Origin: JAJPHT01 sp035526585
Lineage (GTDB): Archaea; Thermoplasmatota; SW-10-69-26; JACQPN01; JAJPHT01
Length of the DNA: 64,000 nt
NCBI GenBank assembly: GCA_035526585.1
Contig: DATLCC010000065.1
Location: 1-64,000 of the forward strand
Reading direction: 5' to 3'
Part shown: in pieces, positions 15,190 to 22,976 of the stretch
Numbering within the stretch: the first letter of the stretch is position 1
Layout of the letters: each line of letters begins with the position of its first letter
The notes under the pieces: generated by a model
Told to the model about the DNA's origin: nothing
Seen by the model: the letters and a program-made list of their open reading frames with translations, nothing else
Databases searched by the model: none
Program-made: the position numbers and the translations under genes

Positions 15190-15699
15190 TCAGCCGTACA
15201 TGACCATGGCGGAGAGCTCGTAGTTGGCGAGCCCGACGCTCGGGAGGGGCGCCTGGCTGCCGGCGACCGCCTGGAGCGTATACGTCCCGGGGGCGGGCAG
15301 GTCCGCGGAGGTGAACGACCAGTCCACGGCGTTCCCGCTCCCGCCCAGGCCCAGCGTGTCGGAGATGACCTCGTTGCCGTCGGGGTCGATGAGCTGCAGG
15401 TTCACGTGCGCCGTGGGGGGTGCCCCGGCCTGCGCCCCGGTCAGCGCGAAGTGGATCATCGCGCTCGTGAAGGCCACGTTCTCCACCTCGATGCTCCAGC
15501 TCTGGCTGAACGGGCCCACGATCGGTCCGCTCTCCGTGATGTTGAAGTCCGAGATGTTGGCGCTGGCGGTCCCGTTGCCGCCCGACCCCGTGGGCGTCGT
15601 CGGTGTCGGGGTGGCGTCCTCGCCCTTCTTCGTGCAGCCCGACACGAGCGCGGTCGCGAGGAGGAGCGTGGCGAAAAGGACCCAGCTGCGGCGCACCAT
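15190..15699 (-). CDS. Lipoprotein with beta-sandwich ectodomain
   Basis: A 169-residue lipoprotein. MVRRSWVLFATLLLATALVSGC is a signal peptide ending in a lipobox (LVSGC, Cys22), followed by the Thr/Pro/Gly linker KKGEDATPTPTTPTGSGGNG. The mature domain alternates short strands (SWSIEVENVAFTSAMIHFAL, HVNLQLIDPDGNEVISDT, PAPGTYTLQAVAGSQ) like a small Ig-like or CARDB/PPC sandwich. It is probably tethered to the membrane and faces outward; the role is unknown. The ATG at 15699 has CATAGAGG about 25 bases upstream. Confidence 0.75.
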   Translation of the reverse strand: MVRRSWVLFATLLLATALVSGCTKKGEDATPTPTTPTGSGGNGTASANISDFNITESGPIVGPFSQSWSIEVENVAFTSAMIHFALTGAQAGAPPTAHVNLQLIDPDGNEVISDTLGLGGSGNAVDWSFTSADLPAPGTYTLQAVAGSQAPLPSVGLANYELSAMVMYG

Positions 15700-15722
15700 C
15701 GTCCGAGCGAGGAGGCGGGCCT

Positions 15723-16442
15723 CTATGAGCGTTGTCCTTCGGGCCCTGTGGGCCATCGGGCCGTAAGCCAGGCGAACCCCGTCGCGCGGTCGCCCGGCGC
15801 GAGGTGGGCCGCGTGCCGCGACGCGACGGGGAATGCGAGGCCGTTCTGGAAGGCGAGATCGAGCACCTCGCCCGCGCCGGCCCTGTGCACCGCGCGCACG
15901 TCGGCCTCGAACGAGTAGTCGTCGGGAAGGAAGCGCGCGTCCATCGCGCCCGCGGGCTTCAGCCGGCTCGGCCCCGCCGCGAGGGGCGCCCGGTCCATCG
16001 TGTAGGCCAGCCCGCCGACCTCGAGCGCGATCTCGCCTCGGGCCCGCTGATAACGTTCCGCGTTCTCGACGAGGTCGGTGAGGAAGAGGGTGAGCGCGCC
16101 CGCGCCCTCGTGCTCGACCACGAGCCACGCCTCGACGCGCGTCTCCCAGAGGTGCAGCTCGCGCGGCCGCACGTGGACGAGCGCGGTCGCCCGCGGCTCG
16201 GGGTACGCGGTGACGAGGCGCGCCACCGAGCGCGGGTCGTCCCCCTTCGCGCGCCGCGCGGTGACCTGCACCATGTCGAGCGCCTCGGTGAGCGGCTGCC
16301 GGTGCGCGTGCACGCCGGGCGGCGCGTCGGTGGGGATCGCGACGACGTCGGCGAGGCGCGGATCGTCCTGCTCGAGCGCAGCGAGCCAGTGATCGCCGTG
16401 GCCGGGCCGCGTTCGTCCCGAGGTCAAGAAAGCACGCTCCAC
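15723..16442 (-). CDS. Hypothetical protein
   Basis: A 239-residue soluble protein with no family I recognise. It contains RLVTAYPEPRATALVHVRPRE, LHLWETRVEAWLVVEHEGAG and EIALEVGGLAYTMDRAPLAAG, which look like mixed alpha/beta, and it ends FAWLTARWPTGPEG. Codon pattern (G/C at third positions) supports coding. The GTG at 16442 is a best guess, since CTTCGATCTC lies 25 bases upstream and a terminator-like hairpin lies just beyond. It runs in the same direction as the FKBP gene upstream and the lipoprotein downstream. Confidence 0.5.
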   Translation of the reverse strand: MERAFLTSGRTRPGHGDHWLAALEQDDPRLADVVAIPTDAPPGVHAHRQPLTEALDMVQVTARRAKGDDPRSVARLVTAYPEPRATALVHVRPRELHLWETRVEAWLVVEHEGAGALTLFLTDLVENAERYQRARGEIALEVGGLAYTMDRAPLAAGPSRLKPAGAMDARFLPDDYSFEADVRAVHRAGAGEVLDLAFQNGLAFPVASRHAAHLAPGDRATGFAWLTARWPTGPEGQRS

Positions 16443-16466
16443 GTCGTCGCTCTGAGATCGAAGGAC

Positions 16467-16488
16467 TCTGGGGGGTGAACCCCCCAGA
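16467..16488 (-). terminator. GC hairpin after the FKBP gene
   Basis: A nine-base-pair stem TCTGGGGGG / CCCCCCAGA around a TGAA (TTCA on the minus strand) loop, starting eight bases after the FKBP stop. Likely a transcript-end hairpin; there is no U-tract. Confidence 0.5.
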
Positions 16489-16495
16489 CCCCCAT

Positions 16496-16927
16496 TCAGG
16501 CCTTCACGATCTCGTCCACGCGCACCTCGAAGGTGAGCGCCTGGCCGGCGAGGTGGTGGTTGAGATCGACCGTGACGCTCGTGTCGTCGAACGAGACGAC
16601 GTCGGCGTGGTACACGTTCCCCGCCTCGTCCTCGAGGTCGAGGTGCTGCCCGACGGCGAGGTCGTCGCCTTCGAAGAGCTTCCGATCGAGCTTCGTGACG
16701 AGGCGCTCGTCGCGCGGGCCGTACGCCTCCTCGGGCGCGATGCGGACCGTGCGCGTCTCGCCTTCGCCAAGGCCGAGGACGGCCGTCTCGAAGCCGGAGA
16801 TGACCTGTCCGGCGCCCACCGTGAACTCGAGCGCCTCGTCCCCCTCGAGGTTGCTGTCGAACACGTCGCCGTTGTCGAGTCGGCCGGTGTAGCGGACGGC
16901 GACGGTGTCGCCCTTTTCCACCTTCAT
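16496..16927 (-). CDS. FKBP-type peptidyl-prolyl isomerase, SlyD-like
   Basis: A 143-residue FKBP of the archaeal/SlyD kind. VEKGDTVAVRYTGRLDNGDVFDSN and ALEFTVGAGQVISGFETAVLG are the FKBP half. The insert-in-flap chaperone domain lies at about residues 70-120 (EAYGPRDERLVTKLDRKLF, VGQHLDLEDEAGN), and the FKBP fold then closes with DLNHHLAGQALTFEVRVDEI. It speeds prolyl cis/trans isomerisation and can act as a holdase in the cytoplasm. The His-rich metal-binding tail of bacterial SlyD is absent. A TTTATG box 23 bases before the ATG fixes the start and argues against the Met nine codons upstream, which overlaps that box. Confidence 0.94.
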   Translation of the reverse strand: MKVEKGDTVAVRYTGRLDNGDVFDSNLEGDEALEFTVGAGQVISGFETAVLGLGEGETRTVRIAPEEAYGPRDERLVTKLDRKLFEGDDLAVGQHLDLEDEAGNVYHADVVSFDDTSVTVDLNHHLAGQALTFEVRVDEIVKA

Positions 16928-16949
16928 GTTCGGTCGTACGCGGGTCTCG

Positions 16950-16958
16950 TACATAAAG
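16950..16958 (-). promoter_or_regulatory. TATA box of the FKBP gene
   Basis: CTTTATGTA on the minus strand, ending 23 bases before the ATG at 16927; leaderless spacing. Confidence 0.6.
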
Positions 16959-17011
16959 CGCCCGGAGCGCGAGCACAAGCGACTTGAGGGGCGCCGTTCC
17001 CTCGCGCTCCT

Positions 17012-17770
17012 GTGCGTACGTGGCTCCTCGTCGTCGCGCTCGTGGCCGCCCCGATCGGCGGCTGCCTGGGAGCGAAGGACGACGGCGCCCGCCTGGCGCA
17101 CCCCACGGACAAGGTGCCGCTGCCGCCCCGCGTCACGCCGCAGGCGCCGACGACCGCCTACAACTTCTCGGATCCGGGCTATCGCGTGACGGGAGCGTGG
17201 AAGGCGGGCGACGGATGGGACTATGAATCCAACCAGTCGCACTTCCGTCGCGTCCGCGTGCTCGACGTTCGCACGCAGAACGGCGGCCCCGTCTACGTCG
17301 TGGAGGAGAGGACGGGCGACGTCGGTCAGCCCGCAGCGGAGCGGACCGTCTCCTGGATCGACGGCCGCCAATGGCTCCTCCTCAACACGACGCGGGATGA
17401 CGGCGGCCCCGCCGATCGATATCAGCCGGGCGTGGCGACCCGCTTCTGGAAGAACGGAAGCTTCTCCTACAACCACTCGAGCGTGCAAGCCTCGGGCCGG
17501 ACGAGCGCGGAGGGATCGGTGACCGTCCAGTCGCGCCTCGCGGGCACCCACACGACGATCCTCTTTCCTTGGGGCTATCTCGAGGCGAAGAAGGTCGAGC
17601 AGGCCGCGTACGGGCGCGACGCGGCCGGGAACCGCAGCTACGCGCTCACGACGCACTACGTGCACCGCGACTACTTGAACGACGTGCAGTATCAGCTTCC
17701 GGGCGGCGAGCTTTTCAAGCTCACCGCCGTGAAGGCGGGCGACTTCCGCCGCGGAAAGCTATCGACCTAG
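17012..17770 (+). CDS. Lipoprotein, unknown function
   Basis: A 252-residue lipoprotein: MRTWLLVVALVAAPIGGC ends in a lipobox (Cys18). The mature part begins with a Pro-rich linker (PLPPRVTPQAPTTAYNF) and continues as beta-rich sequence with VLDVRTQNGGPVYVVEERTG and RTVSWIDGRQWLLLNTT. NxS/T sites (NGSFSYNHSS, NRSY) would be glycosylated outside an archaeal cell. No known domain is recognised. GTG at 17012 follows ACTTGAG by about 25 bases. The last 12 bases overlap the convergent VTT gene. Confidence 0.75.
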   Translation: MRTWLLVVALVAAPIGGCLGAKDDGARLAHPTDKVPLPPRVTPQAPTTAYNFSDPGYRVTGAWKAGDGWDYESNQSHFRRVRVLDVRTQNGGPVYVVEERTGDVGQPAAERTVSWIDGRQWLLLNTTRDDGGPADRYQPGVATRFWKNGSFSYNHSSVQASGRTSAEGSVTVQSRLAGTHTTILFPWGYLEAKKVEQAAYGRDAAGNRSYALTTHYVHRDYLNDVQYQLPGGELFKLTAVKAGDFRRGKLST

Positions 17771-18895
17771 GAAGCTCAACAGGCCGAACGTCAGCGCCGT
17801 GTAGAGGACCGCGCCGCCGATCACGACGCCCAGCAGGAACTTCCAAAGCCGCATCTTCATGCTGCCGAAGACGTAGAGGGCGACCGCATCCGGGAGACCG
17901 GGCGTCGCGATGAAGACCGCGACGCCGAGGATGCCCAGTCGCTGCGCGAACCGCTCGCACTTGTCCAGCGCGGTGCGCAGCCACGGTCGCGTCTCCGCCT
18001 TCGCGCGCAACTTCTCGTTCACCTCGTCGCCGAGGAAGAAGACCATCCAGGCCGCGAGCACCTTCGCGAGGAGCGTGACGAGGATCGCGAAGACGGGGCC
18101 GATCGCGAGGGAGGCGGCGAAGAGGATCGGCTCGATGGGGAGCGGCAGCCCGATCGAGCCCACGAAGCCGTACAGGAAGAGGAAGAAGACGCTGCGCCAT
18201 GCGCGCGCGAGGTCGGGCACGGCGAGGGTCACGACGAAGTGCGTGAGCATGAGCGTGCCGAGGATCGCGGCCACGCCGACAAAGAGCGTCACCGCCTTCT
18301 GCTCGCCGTCCAGGTCGTGCGGATCGACGAGGCCGTGGCGGAAGCGGCGCCGCCCGTCGGCGGTCGAGAGGAAGGCGTAGGCGCGCCGCGCGGCGTTCGA
18401 CAGCTTGTCCGGCACGGTCGCGACGCCGCGCGTGAGCGTCCGCGCGAAGCCCGCGAGGCGCGCCGTCGCGCGGTGGGCAGCGACCTCCGCCGGGTTCGAG
18501 GCGTCGTCGGCGCGCTGGTGCGCGTTCGCCTTGGCGTCCTCGAGCTTCTGGCCGATGAGCGAGCGCTCGGTCTCGATGACGGGCGCCATGGCGCGCGTCG
18601 TCACGGCGAGGCGGTCCTCGAGCTCGAGGGTCCCGTCCTCATGCAGCCGCACGAGGAGCGGATTCTCCACGCGGACGCCTCCGCTCACGATCTCCGCCCC
18701 GGTCACGCACCAGACCGGCGGCCCTCGCTCGGCGTCACCGGGCGGACCGTCGCGGAGCACGTCCTCCCACCGGAAGGGCGGGTCGACCGTCCCGCTCGTG
18801 GGGGCCGGCTCGGTCCGCAGCGACACGCGCGTCCGGAGCCGAGAGCCGGGGCGCTCGTCATCGAAGGGGTGACGCGCGCGCTCGGTGCGATGCAC
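17759..18895 (-). CDS. VTT/DedA-like membrane protein with soluble N-terminus
   Basis: About 378 residues. The N-terminal ~190 residues are soluble, with WEDVLRDGPP and VCVTGAEIVSGGVRVENP-like content (PVWCVTGAEIVSGG), then a helical DAKANAHQRADDASNPAEVA. The C-terminal half has five or six spans with GFVGSIGLPLPIEPILFAAS, the re-entrant-loop signature of VTT (SNARE-associated/DedA) proteins, and FIATPGLPDAVALYVFGSMKM. DedA proteins are linked to lipid scrambling or small-molecule transport. The GTG start at 18895 is uncertain; longer in-frame starts run into sufC. A paralogous architecture occurs at 24088. Confidence 0.72.
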   Translation of the reverse strand: MHRTERARHPFDDERPGSRLRTRVSLRTEPAPTSGTVDPPFRWEDVLRDGPPGDAERGPPVWCVTGAEIVSGGVRVENPLLVRLHEDGTLELEDRLAVTTRAMAPVIETERSLIGQKLEDAKANAHQRADDASNPAEVAAHRATARLAGFARTLTRGVATVPDKLSNAARRAYAFLSTADGRRRFRHGLVDPHDLDGEQKAVTLFVGVAAILGTLMLTHFVVTLAVPDLARAWRSVFFLFLYGFVGSIGLPLPIEPILFAASLAIGPVFAILVTLLAKVLAAWMVFFLGDEVNEKLRAKAETRPWLRTALDKCERFAQRLGILGVAVFIATPGLPDAVALYVFGSMKMRLWKFLLGVVIGGAVLYTALTFGLLSFLGR

Positions 18896-18980
18896 GACGT
18901 CGATGGGGGCGCAGCGATGCTGTGCATTGTGGCTGCATCGTCGTTGCGCAGGCGAGCAGATCCGCGTCCGCACGCAGAGA

Positions 18981-19727
18981 TCAAGGGGTGGGCCGGAGCC
19001 AGTCGTATCCGCGTTCTTCGAGCTTGAGCGCCAATTCGGGGCCGCCGCGCTGCACGACGCGCCCATCAAGCAGGACGGTGACGTCCGTGGGCTTCACGTA
19101 GTTCAGGATCCTCTGATAGTGCGTGATGATGAGAACGCCCGTGTCCTGGGTCTTGAACGCGTTGATCCCGTCGGCGACGACGCGGACCGCATCGATGTCC
19201 AGGCCGGAGTCGGGCTCGTCGAGGACGGCGATCGTGGGCTCCAGGACCGCCATCTGAAGCACTTCCAGGCGCTTCTTCTCGCCGCCGGAGAAGCCTTCGT
19301 TCACGTAGCGGCGCGCGAACTCCTTGGGCACGTTCATCTTCTGCATCTTCTCGAGGAAGTGCATGTTGAACTCGAGCGGCGTCAGGTCCTTCTGCTTCAC
19401 GCCGTTGTACGCGGCGCGCAGGAAGTTCTGCACCGTGACGCCGGGGATGACGTGCGGATATTGGAAGGCGAGGAAGAGCCCCTTGCGGGCGCGCTCGTCG
19501 ACGGGCATCTCCTTGACGCTGTGGCCCTTGACGAGGATGTCGCCCTTCGTGACCTCGTACTTCGGGTGCCCCATGAGCGTGTACGAGAGCGTGCTCTTGC
19601 CGCTCCCGTTGGGGCCCATGAGCGCGTGCACCTGGCCCTTGCGGACCTCGAGGTCCACGCCCTTGAGGATGGGCTTCCCTTCGACGCTGACGTGGAGGTC
19701 TCTGATCTCGAGCTCTGGGACTGACAT
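18981..19727 (-). CDS. sufC: SufC, Fe-S cluster assembly ATPase
   Basis: A 248-residue ABC ATPase of the SufC family. Walker A is MGPNGSGKSTLSYTLMG, the signature is GFSGGEKKRLEVLQ, and Walker B/D-loop is IAVLDEPDSGLDIDAV. The SufC-typical VRVVADGINAFKTQD and HYQRILNYVKP follow. It drives the SufBCD scaffold with ATP in the cytoplasm. It starts four bases after the sufU stop, so the two are translated together. No sufB gene lies in the cluster, so SufC would pair here with the SufD-like protein or with a SufB made elsewhere. Confidence 0.95.
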   Translation of the reverse strand: MSVPELEIRDLHVSVEGKPILKGVDLEVRKGQVHALMGPNGSGKSTLSYTLMGHPKYEVTKGDILVKGHSVKEMPVDERARKGLFLAFQYPHVIPGVTVQNFLRAAYNGVKQKDLTPLEFNMHFLEKMQKMNVPKEFARRYVNEGFSGGEKKRLEVLQMAVLEPTIAVLDEPDSGLDIDAVRVVADGINAFKTQDTGVLIITHYQRILNYVKPTDVTVLLDGRVVQRGGPELALKLEERGYDWLRPTP

Positions 19728-19731
19728 GATA

Positions 19732-20169
19732 TCAACCTGGGGGGGGGGGGGGAGCCGCAGCCCCCCCGCTGGATAGCTTGCGTTCGTAGATCTCGACGCC
19801 TTCGCGGAGGACGGCGAGGCTGAGGAGCGCGCACTTGAGGCGCACGGGGCTGACGGGGATGCCGAGCATCTTCACGACGTCGTCGCGCTCGATCTTCTTG
19901 ATGTCATCGAGCGTCTGGCCCTTGACGCGCGACGTGAGGAGGGACGCGCTCGCCTGCGAGATGGCGCAGCCGCGGCCGGAGAACTTGACGTCCTTGATCT
20001 TGTGCGCTGCATCCACGAGGAAGGTCAGGCGGATCTGGTCGCCACACAAGGGGTTGTTCGCCTCGTGGTCCACGTCCGCGGGGTCCAGCACGCCGAAGTT
20101 CCTCGGGTGCTTGTAGTGGTCGAGGATGTGCTCCCGGTACATGTCCTCGCCGCTGCCCGGAGCCGTCAC
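19732..20169 (-). CDS. sufU: IscU/SufU-type Fe-S scaffold or sulfur carrier
   Basis: A 145-residue IscU/SufU protein. The three ligand cysteines are in NPLCGDQI, GRGCAISQASAS and RLKCALLSL, with the Asp after the first Cys that SufU and IscU share. Opening MYREHILDHYKHPRNFGVLDP is diagnostic. The insertion of about 20 residues before the last Cys (GQTLDDIKKIERDDVVKMLG) favours SufU. It would accept sulfur from SufS. The last residues are Pro-rich (GGAAAPPPPPG) and encoded by a 14-base C run, so the length of the C-terminus is sensitive to slippage. sufC follows after four bases. Confidence 0.93.
   Translation of the reverse strand: MTAPGSGEDMYREHILDHYKHPRNFGVLDPADVDHEANNPLCGDQIRLTFLVDAAHKIKDVKFSGRGCAISQASASLLTSRVKGQTLDDIKKIERDDVVKMLGIPVSPVRLKCALLSLAVLREGVEIYERKLSSGGAAAPPPPPG
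19739..19752. repeat. 14-base G/C homopolymer at the 3' end of sufU
   Basis: Fourteen consecutive G on the plus strand, read as the Pro codons just before the sufU stop and 12 bases from the sufC start. Such tracts slip easily in replication; a change of one base would alter the sufU stop and possibly coupling to sufC. Confidence 0.8.
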
Positions 20170-20194
20170 TGGGATCCGCCTCCCGTCACCGCGG

Positions 20195-20249
20195 TAGGCA
20201 CGCGATGGGCGCGATAGGACGCGACGTCCCCTCGCGTGCCTCGCGTCCT
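20195..20249. repeat. Short-unit intergenic hairpin (AGGMCGCGA type)
   Basis: Between sufS and sufU: AGGCACGCGATGGGCGCGAT and AGGACGCGACG are answered across the core GACGTC by CGTCCCCTCGCG and TGCCTCGCGTCCT. Confidence 0.5.
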
Positions 20250-20269
20250 TTCCGGCGGTGCGGCTCCGA

Positions 20270-21496
20270 TCATAGCCGGAACACCTCCCGCGCCTTGAGG
20301 AGCGCCGCCGCGAACGCGTCGACCTCTTCGCGCGTCGTGTACAGGTAGAACGAGGCGCGCGCGGTGCTCGCGATGCCCAGCGTCTGCATCAGGGGCTGCG
20401 CGCAGTGGTGGCCGGCGCGCACGGCGACGCCCTGGTCGTTGAGGAGCGAGGCGAGATCGTGCGCGTGGATGCCTTCCATCTCGACTGCGACGAGTCCTCC
20501 GCGATGCGCGGGGCCGGGGCCGATGATGCGCGTGTCGGGGACCGCGGCGATCGCCTTGAAGGCGTGCTCGACGAGCTTGTGCTCGTGGGCGACGATGTTC
20601 TCCATGCCGACGGCGTCGAGGTAGTCGATCGCGGCGTGGAGGCCGACGGCTTCCGCGATGACGGGCGTGCCCGCCTCGAATTTCCACGGAAGCTCGTTCC
20701 ACGTCGCGCCCTCGTTCGTGACGCTCCCGATCATCTCGCCGCCGAACAGGAACGGCTCCATGGCGAGGAACTCCTCCTTCTTCCCGTAGAGCACCCCGAT
20801 GCCGGTGGGACCGAGCATCTTGTGGGCGCTGAAGGCGGCGAAGTCTTCGCCGGAGCTCGCGACGTCTGCCTTCACGTGCGGCACGCTCTGCGCGGCGTCG
20901 ATGAGGACCTTCGCGCCCACCTCGTGCGCGAGCTTGGAGACCTCCTTCACGGGGACCACCGTGCCGAGCACGTTGCTCATCGCGGTCATCGCGACGATGC
21001 GGGTCTTGCGGGAGAGGAGCGACCGGTAGGCCGCGAGGTCGAGCCGCCCCTCCTTCGTGAGCGGGGCGATGCGCAGACGCGCGCCGGTGATGCGGCACAC
21101 CTCGAGCCAGGGGACGAAGTTGCTGTGGTGCTCCATCTGGCTGATGACGACCTCGTCGCCGGGCTTGAGCTCGCGGAGCCCTTTCGAGTACGCGACGAGG
21201 TTGAGCGCCTCGGTGCAGTTCTTCGTGAAGACGATCTCCTCCGCGCCCTTCGCGCCGACGAACTCGGCGACCCGCTCGTGCGCCAAGACGTAGAGCTCCG
21301 TCGCGCGCTCTCCCAGCTCGTGGATGCTGCGGTGCACGTTCGAGTTCGTCTCCCGGTAGAAGCCGTCCATCGCATCGAGGACCTGCACCGGCTTCTGCGT
21401 CGTCGCCGCGTTGTCGAGGTAGACGAGGGGCTTCCCGTTCGACAGCGTGCGCTGGAGGATGGGGAAGTCCTTCCGGATGCGGGAGACGTCGAGCAT
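20270..21496 (-). CDS. sufS: SufS, group II cysteine desulfurase
   Basis: A 408-residue type II cysteine desulfurase. The PLP lysine is in FSAHKMLGPTGIG, the catalytic Cys in VAVRAGHHCAQPLM, and the PLP-phosphate and ring contacts in FTKNCTEALNLVA, QMEHHSNFVPW and IDAAQSVPHV. It takes sulfur from Cys as a persulfide for SufU. The ATG at 21496 is used; a GTG at 21505 overlapping the sufD stop as GTGA is equally plausible and would couple translation. A close paralogue with an altered active-site tail lies at 27574. Confidence 0.95.
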   Translation of the reverse strand: MLDVSRIRKDFPILQRTLSNGKPLVYLDNAATTQKPVQVLDAMDGFYRETNSNVHRSIHELGERATELYVLAHERVAEFVGAKGAEEIVFTKNCTEALNLVAYSKGLRELKPGDEVVISQMEHHSNFVPWLEVCRITGARLRIAPLTKEGRLDLAAYRSLLSRKTRIVAMTAMSNVLGTVVPVKEVSKLAHEVGAKVLIDAAQSVPHVKADVASSGEDFAAFSAHKMLGPTGIGVLYGKKEEFLAMEPFLFGGEMIGSVTNEGATWNELPWKFEAGTPVIAEAVGLHAAIDYLDAVGMENIVAHEHKLVEHAFKAIAAVPDTRIIGPGPAHRGGLVAVEMEGIHAHDLASLLNDQGVAVRAGHHCAQPLMQTLGIASTARASFYLYTTREEVDAFAAALLKAREVFRL

Positions 21497-21501
21497 CTTG
21501 G

Positions 21502-22683
21502 TCACTTCTTCAGGCGCGACACGATGGCGCTCCGCACTTCCTCGCGCACGTCCTCGAGCTGGATCTTGGAGAGGAGCGGCTCGAAGAAGCCTTCGACGAT
21601 GACGCGTTTCGCGGCGAGCGCGTGGAGTCCGCGCGACTGTAGGTAGAAGAGCTGCTCGGGGTCGACCTGGCCGACCGTCGCGCCGTGGCTTGCGGAGACG
21701 TCGTTGTTCTCGACGTCGAGCTTCGGGATGGCGTCGGCGCGCGCGCCTTCGGAAAGGACCATCGTCTCCTGGTGCTGGTGTCCGGAGGCGTTCTTCGCGT
21801 CGGTGCCGATGAACACGATGCTGTAGTTCGCGCTGTAGCCGTCGTCGTTCAGCGCGCCCTTCATGTCGAGCTGCGAGGACGTGTGCGGCGCGCCGTGGAG
21901 CGCGGCGGTCGTGATGTCCATGTGCTGGCCCGCCGAGCCGAAGAAGGCGCCCACGAACTTCAGCGACGCGCCGGGGCCATCGAGCAGGTTCTCGTTGACG
22001 CTGACGCTCGTCGCGGCCCCGAACTGCCCGTCGACCCACGAGAGCTCCGAATCGCGCGCGAGGTGCGTGCGGCGCCACGCGAGGAGGGTCGCGCCGTGGT
22101 CGATGTCCTGGATCGTGGAGAGGGCGAGGCGCGCGCCGTCGCGAAGCGACGTCTCGATGCCGTGGAGCGCGAGCGCGCCCTTCGATGCGCCCTGCGCGCG
22201 GGCGAGCGCCTGGAGCTTGGCCTGGCGGTCCACGACGACGAGGTCGCGCACGACGCCTGCCTCGGGCGCGAAGCGGGCGGGGGATTCGAGCGCGCCGGCG
22301 ACCTCCGTCCCCTTCTCGACGTAGAGGAGCGAGCCGTCGCTCCAGAGCGCGGCGTCGAGCGCCTCCCACTTGTCGGCGCGCGGCGAGAGGCGCACGAGGG
22401 GTTGCACGAGGTCGGGGTGCTCGCGCGCCGCCTCGGCGAGGGGGATGTGGACGACGCCGGGCGCCTTCGCGAGGGAGCGCTTGGCGAGGGGCGAGCCCCG
22501 ACCGAAGGCCCGCCACGCCAAGGCCTCGATGTCGAGGTCCGCGATCTCGGTGCGGCGCCACTGGGGCGCCTCCAGCGCCTGGTAGCGGGCCAGCGCTTCG
22601 GCACGCAGGTCGACGAGCCAGTCGGGCTCGCCGCGCGCCTTCGAGCGCTCGCGGATGGACTGGGAGGAGAGGAGGGCGTTCAT
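21502..22683 (-). CDS. sufD: SufD-like Fe-S scaffold subunit
   Basis: A 393-residue SufB/SufD-family protein. The right-handed beta-helix core is followed by the family motif IPKLDVENNDVSASHGATVGQVDPEQLFYLQSRG (quoted in parts: PKLDVENNDV, SHGATVGQVD, LFYLQSRG). The invariant His in SHGA is kept; the Cys usually two residues before it is Ser-Ala here. The N-terminal helical region (RYQALEAPQWRRTEIADLD) is SufD-like, not SufB-like. It heads the operon sufD-sufS-sufU-sufC. The ATG at 22683 (MNALLSSQSIRERS) fits the family start. Confidence 0.88.
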   Translation of the reverse strand: MNALLSSQSIRERSKARGEPDWLVDLRAEALARYQALEAPQWRRTEIADLDIEALAWRAFGRGSPLAKRSLAKAPGVVHIPLAEAAREHPDLVQPLVRLSPRADKWEALDAALWSDGSLLYVEKGTEVAGALESPARFAPEAGVVRDLVVVDRQAKLQALARAQGASKGALALHGIETSLRDGARLALSTIQDIDHGATLLAWRRTHLARDSELSWVDGQFGAATSVSVNENLLDGPGASLKFVGAFFGSAGQHMDITTAALHGAPHTSSQLDMKGALNDDGYSANYSIVFIGTDAKNASGHQHQETMVLSEGARADAIPKLDVENNDVSASHGATVGQVDPEQLFYLQSRGLHALAAKRVIVEGFFEPLLSKIQLEDVREEVRSAIVSRLKK

Positions 22684-22740
22684 CCCTGTGGAGCCAGTGA
22701 CAGGGGTCCCCATTTTCGGGCTTACGGTTGCGGCAAACGC

Positions 22741-22924
22741 GCCTCGGCCGCGGGCCGAGGCGCGTTTCCTCGCCCTCGCCCTCTTCCTCGGCCTCGGGCC
22801 TCGGCCTCGGGCCTCGCTCTTCGTGCCTCGTGCCTCCTTCCTCCTGCGAAGAAGGAAGAAGGCAATGAGAGCGAGGAACGAAGGCACCGAGGCGAGGCAC
22901 CAAGGACGAGAACGAGGACGAGGG
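22741..22924. repeat. Long short-unit hairpin (CCTCGNN type)
   Basis: A run of degenerate CCTCGSN/CCTCTTCN units (22741-22847) is answered by GAAGAAGGAAG, GAGCGAGGAACGAAGG, CACCGAGGCGAGG and GACGAGAACGAGGACGAGG (22849-22924). Arms are about 75 bases and imperfect. It fills the divergent gap between sufD and the CorA-like gene, which is otherwise empty. Confidence 0.65.
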
Positions 22925-22946
22925 TGCCGCCGCAACCCAGCGCCCC

Positions 22947-22954
22947 TTATGTAG
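22947..22954 (+). promoter_or_regulatory. TATA box of the CorA-like gene
   Basis: TTATGTAG ends 23 bases before the GTG at 22977; leaderless spacing. Confidence 0.6.
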
Positions 22955-22976
22955 CCCGTCCGGAGATGCCCGCCAC

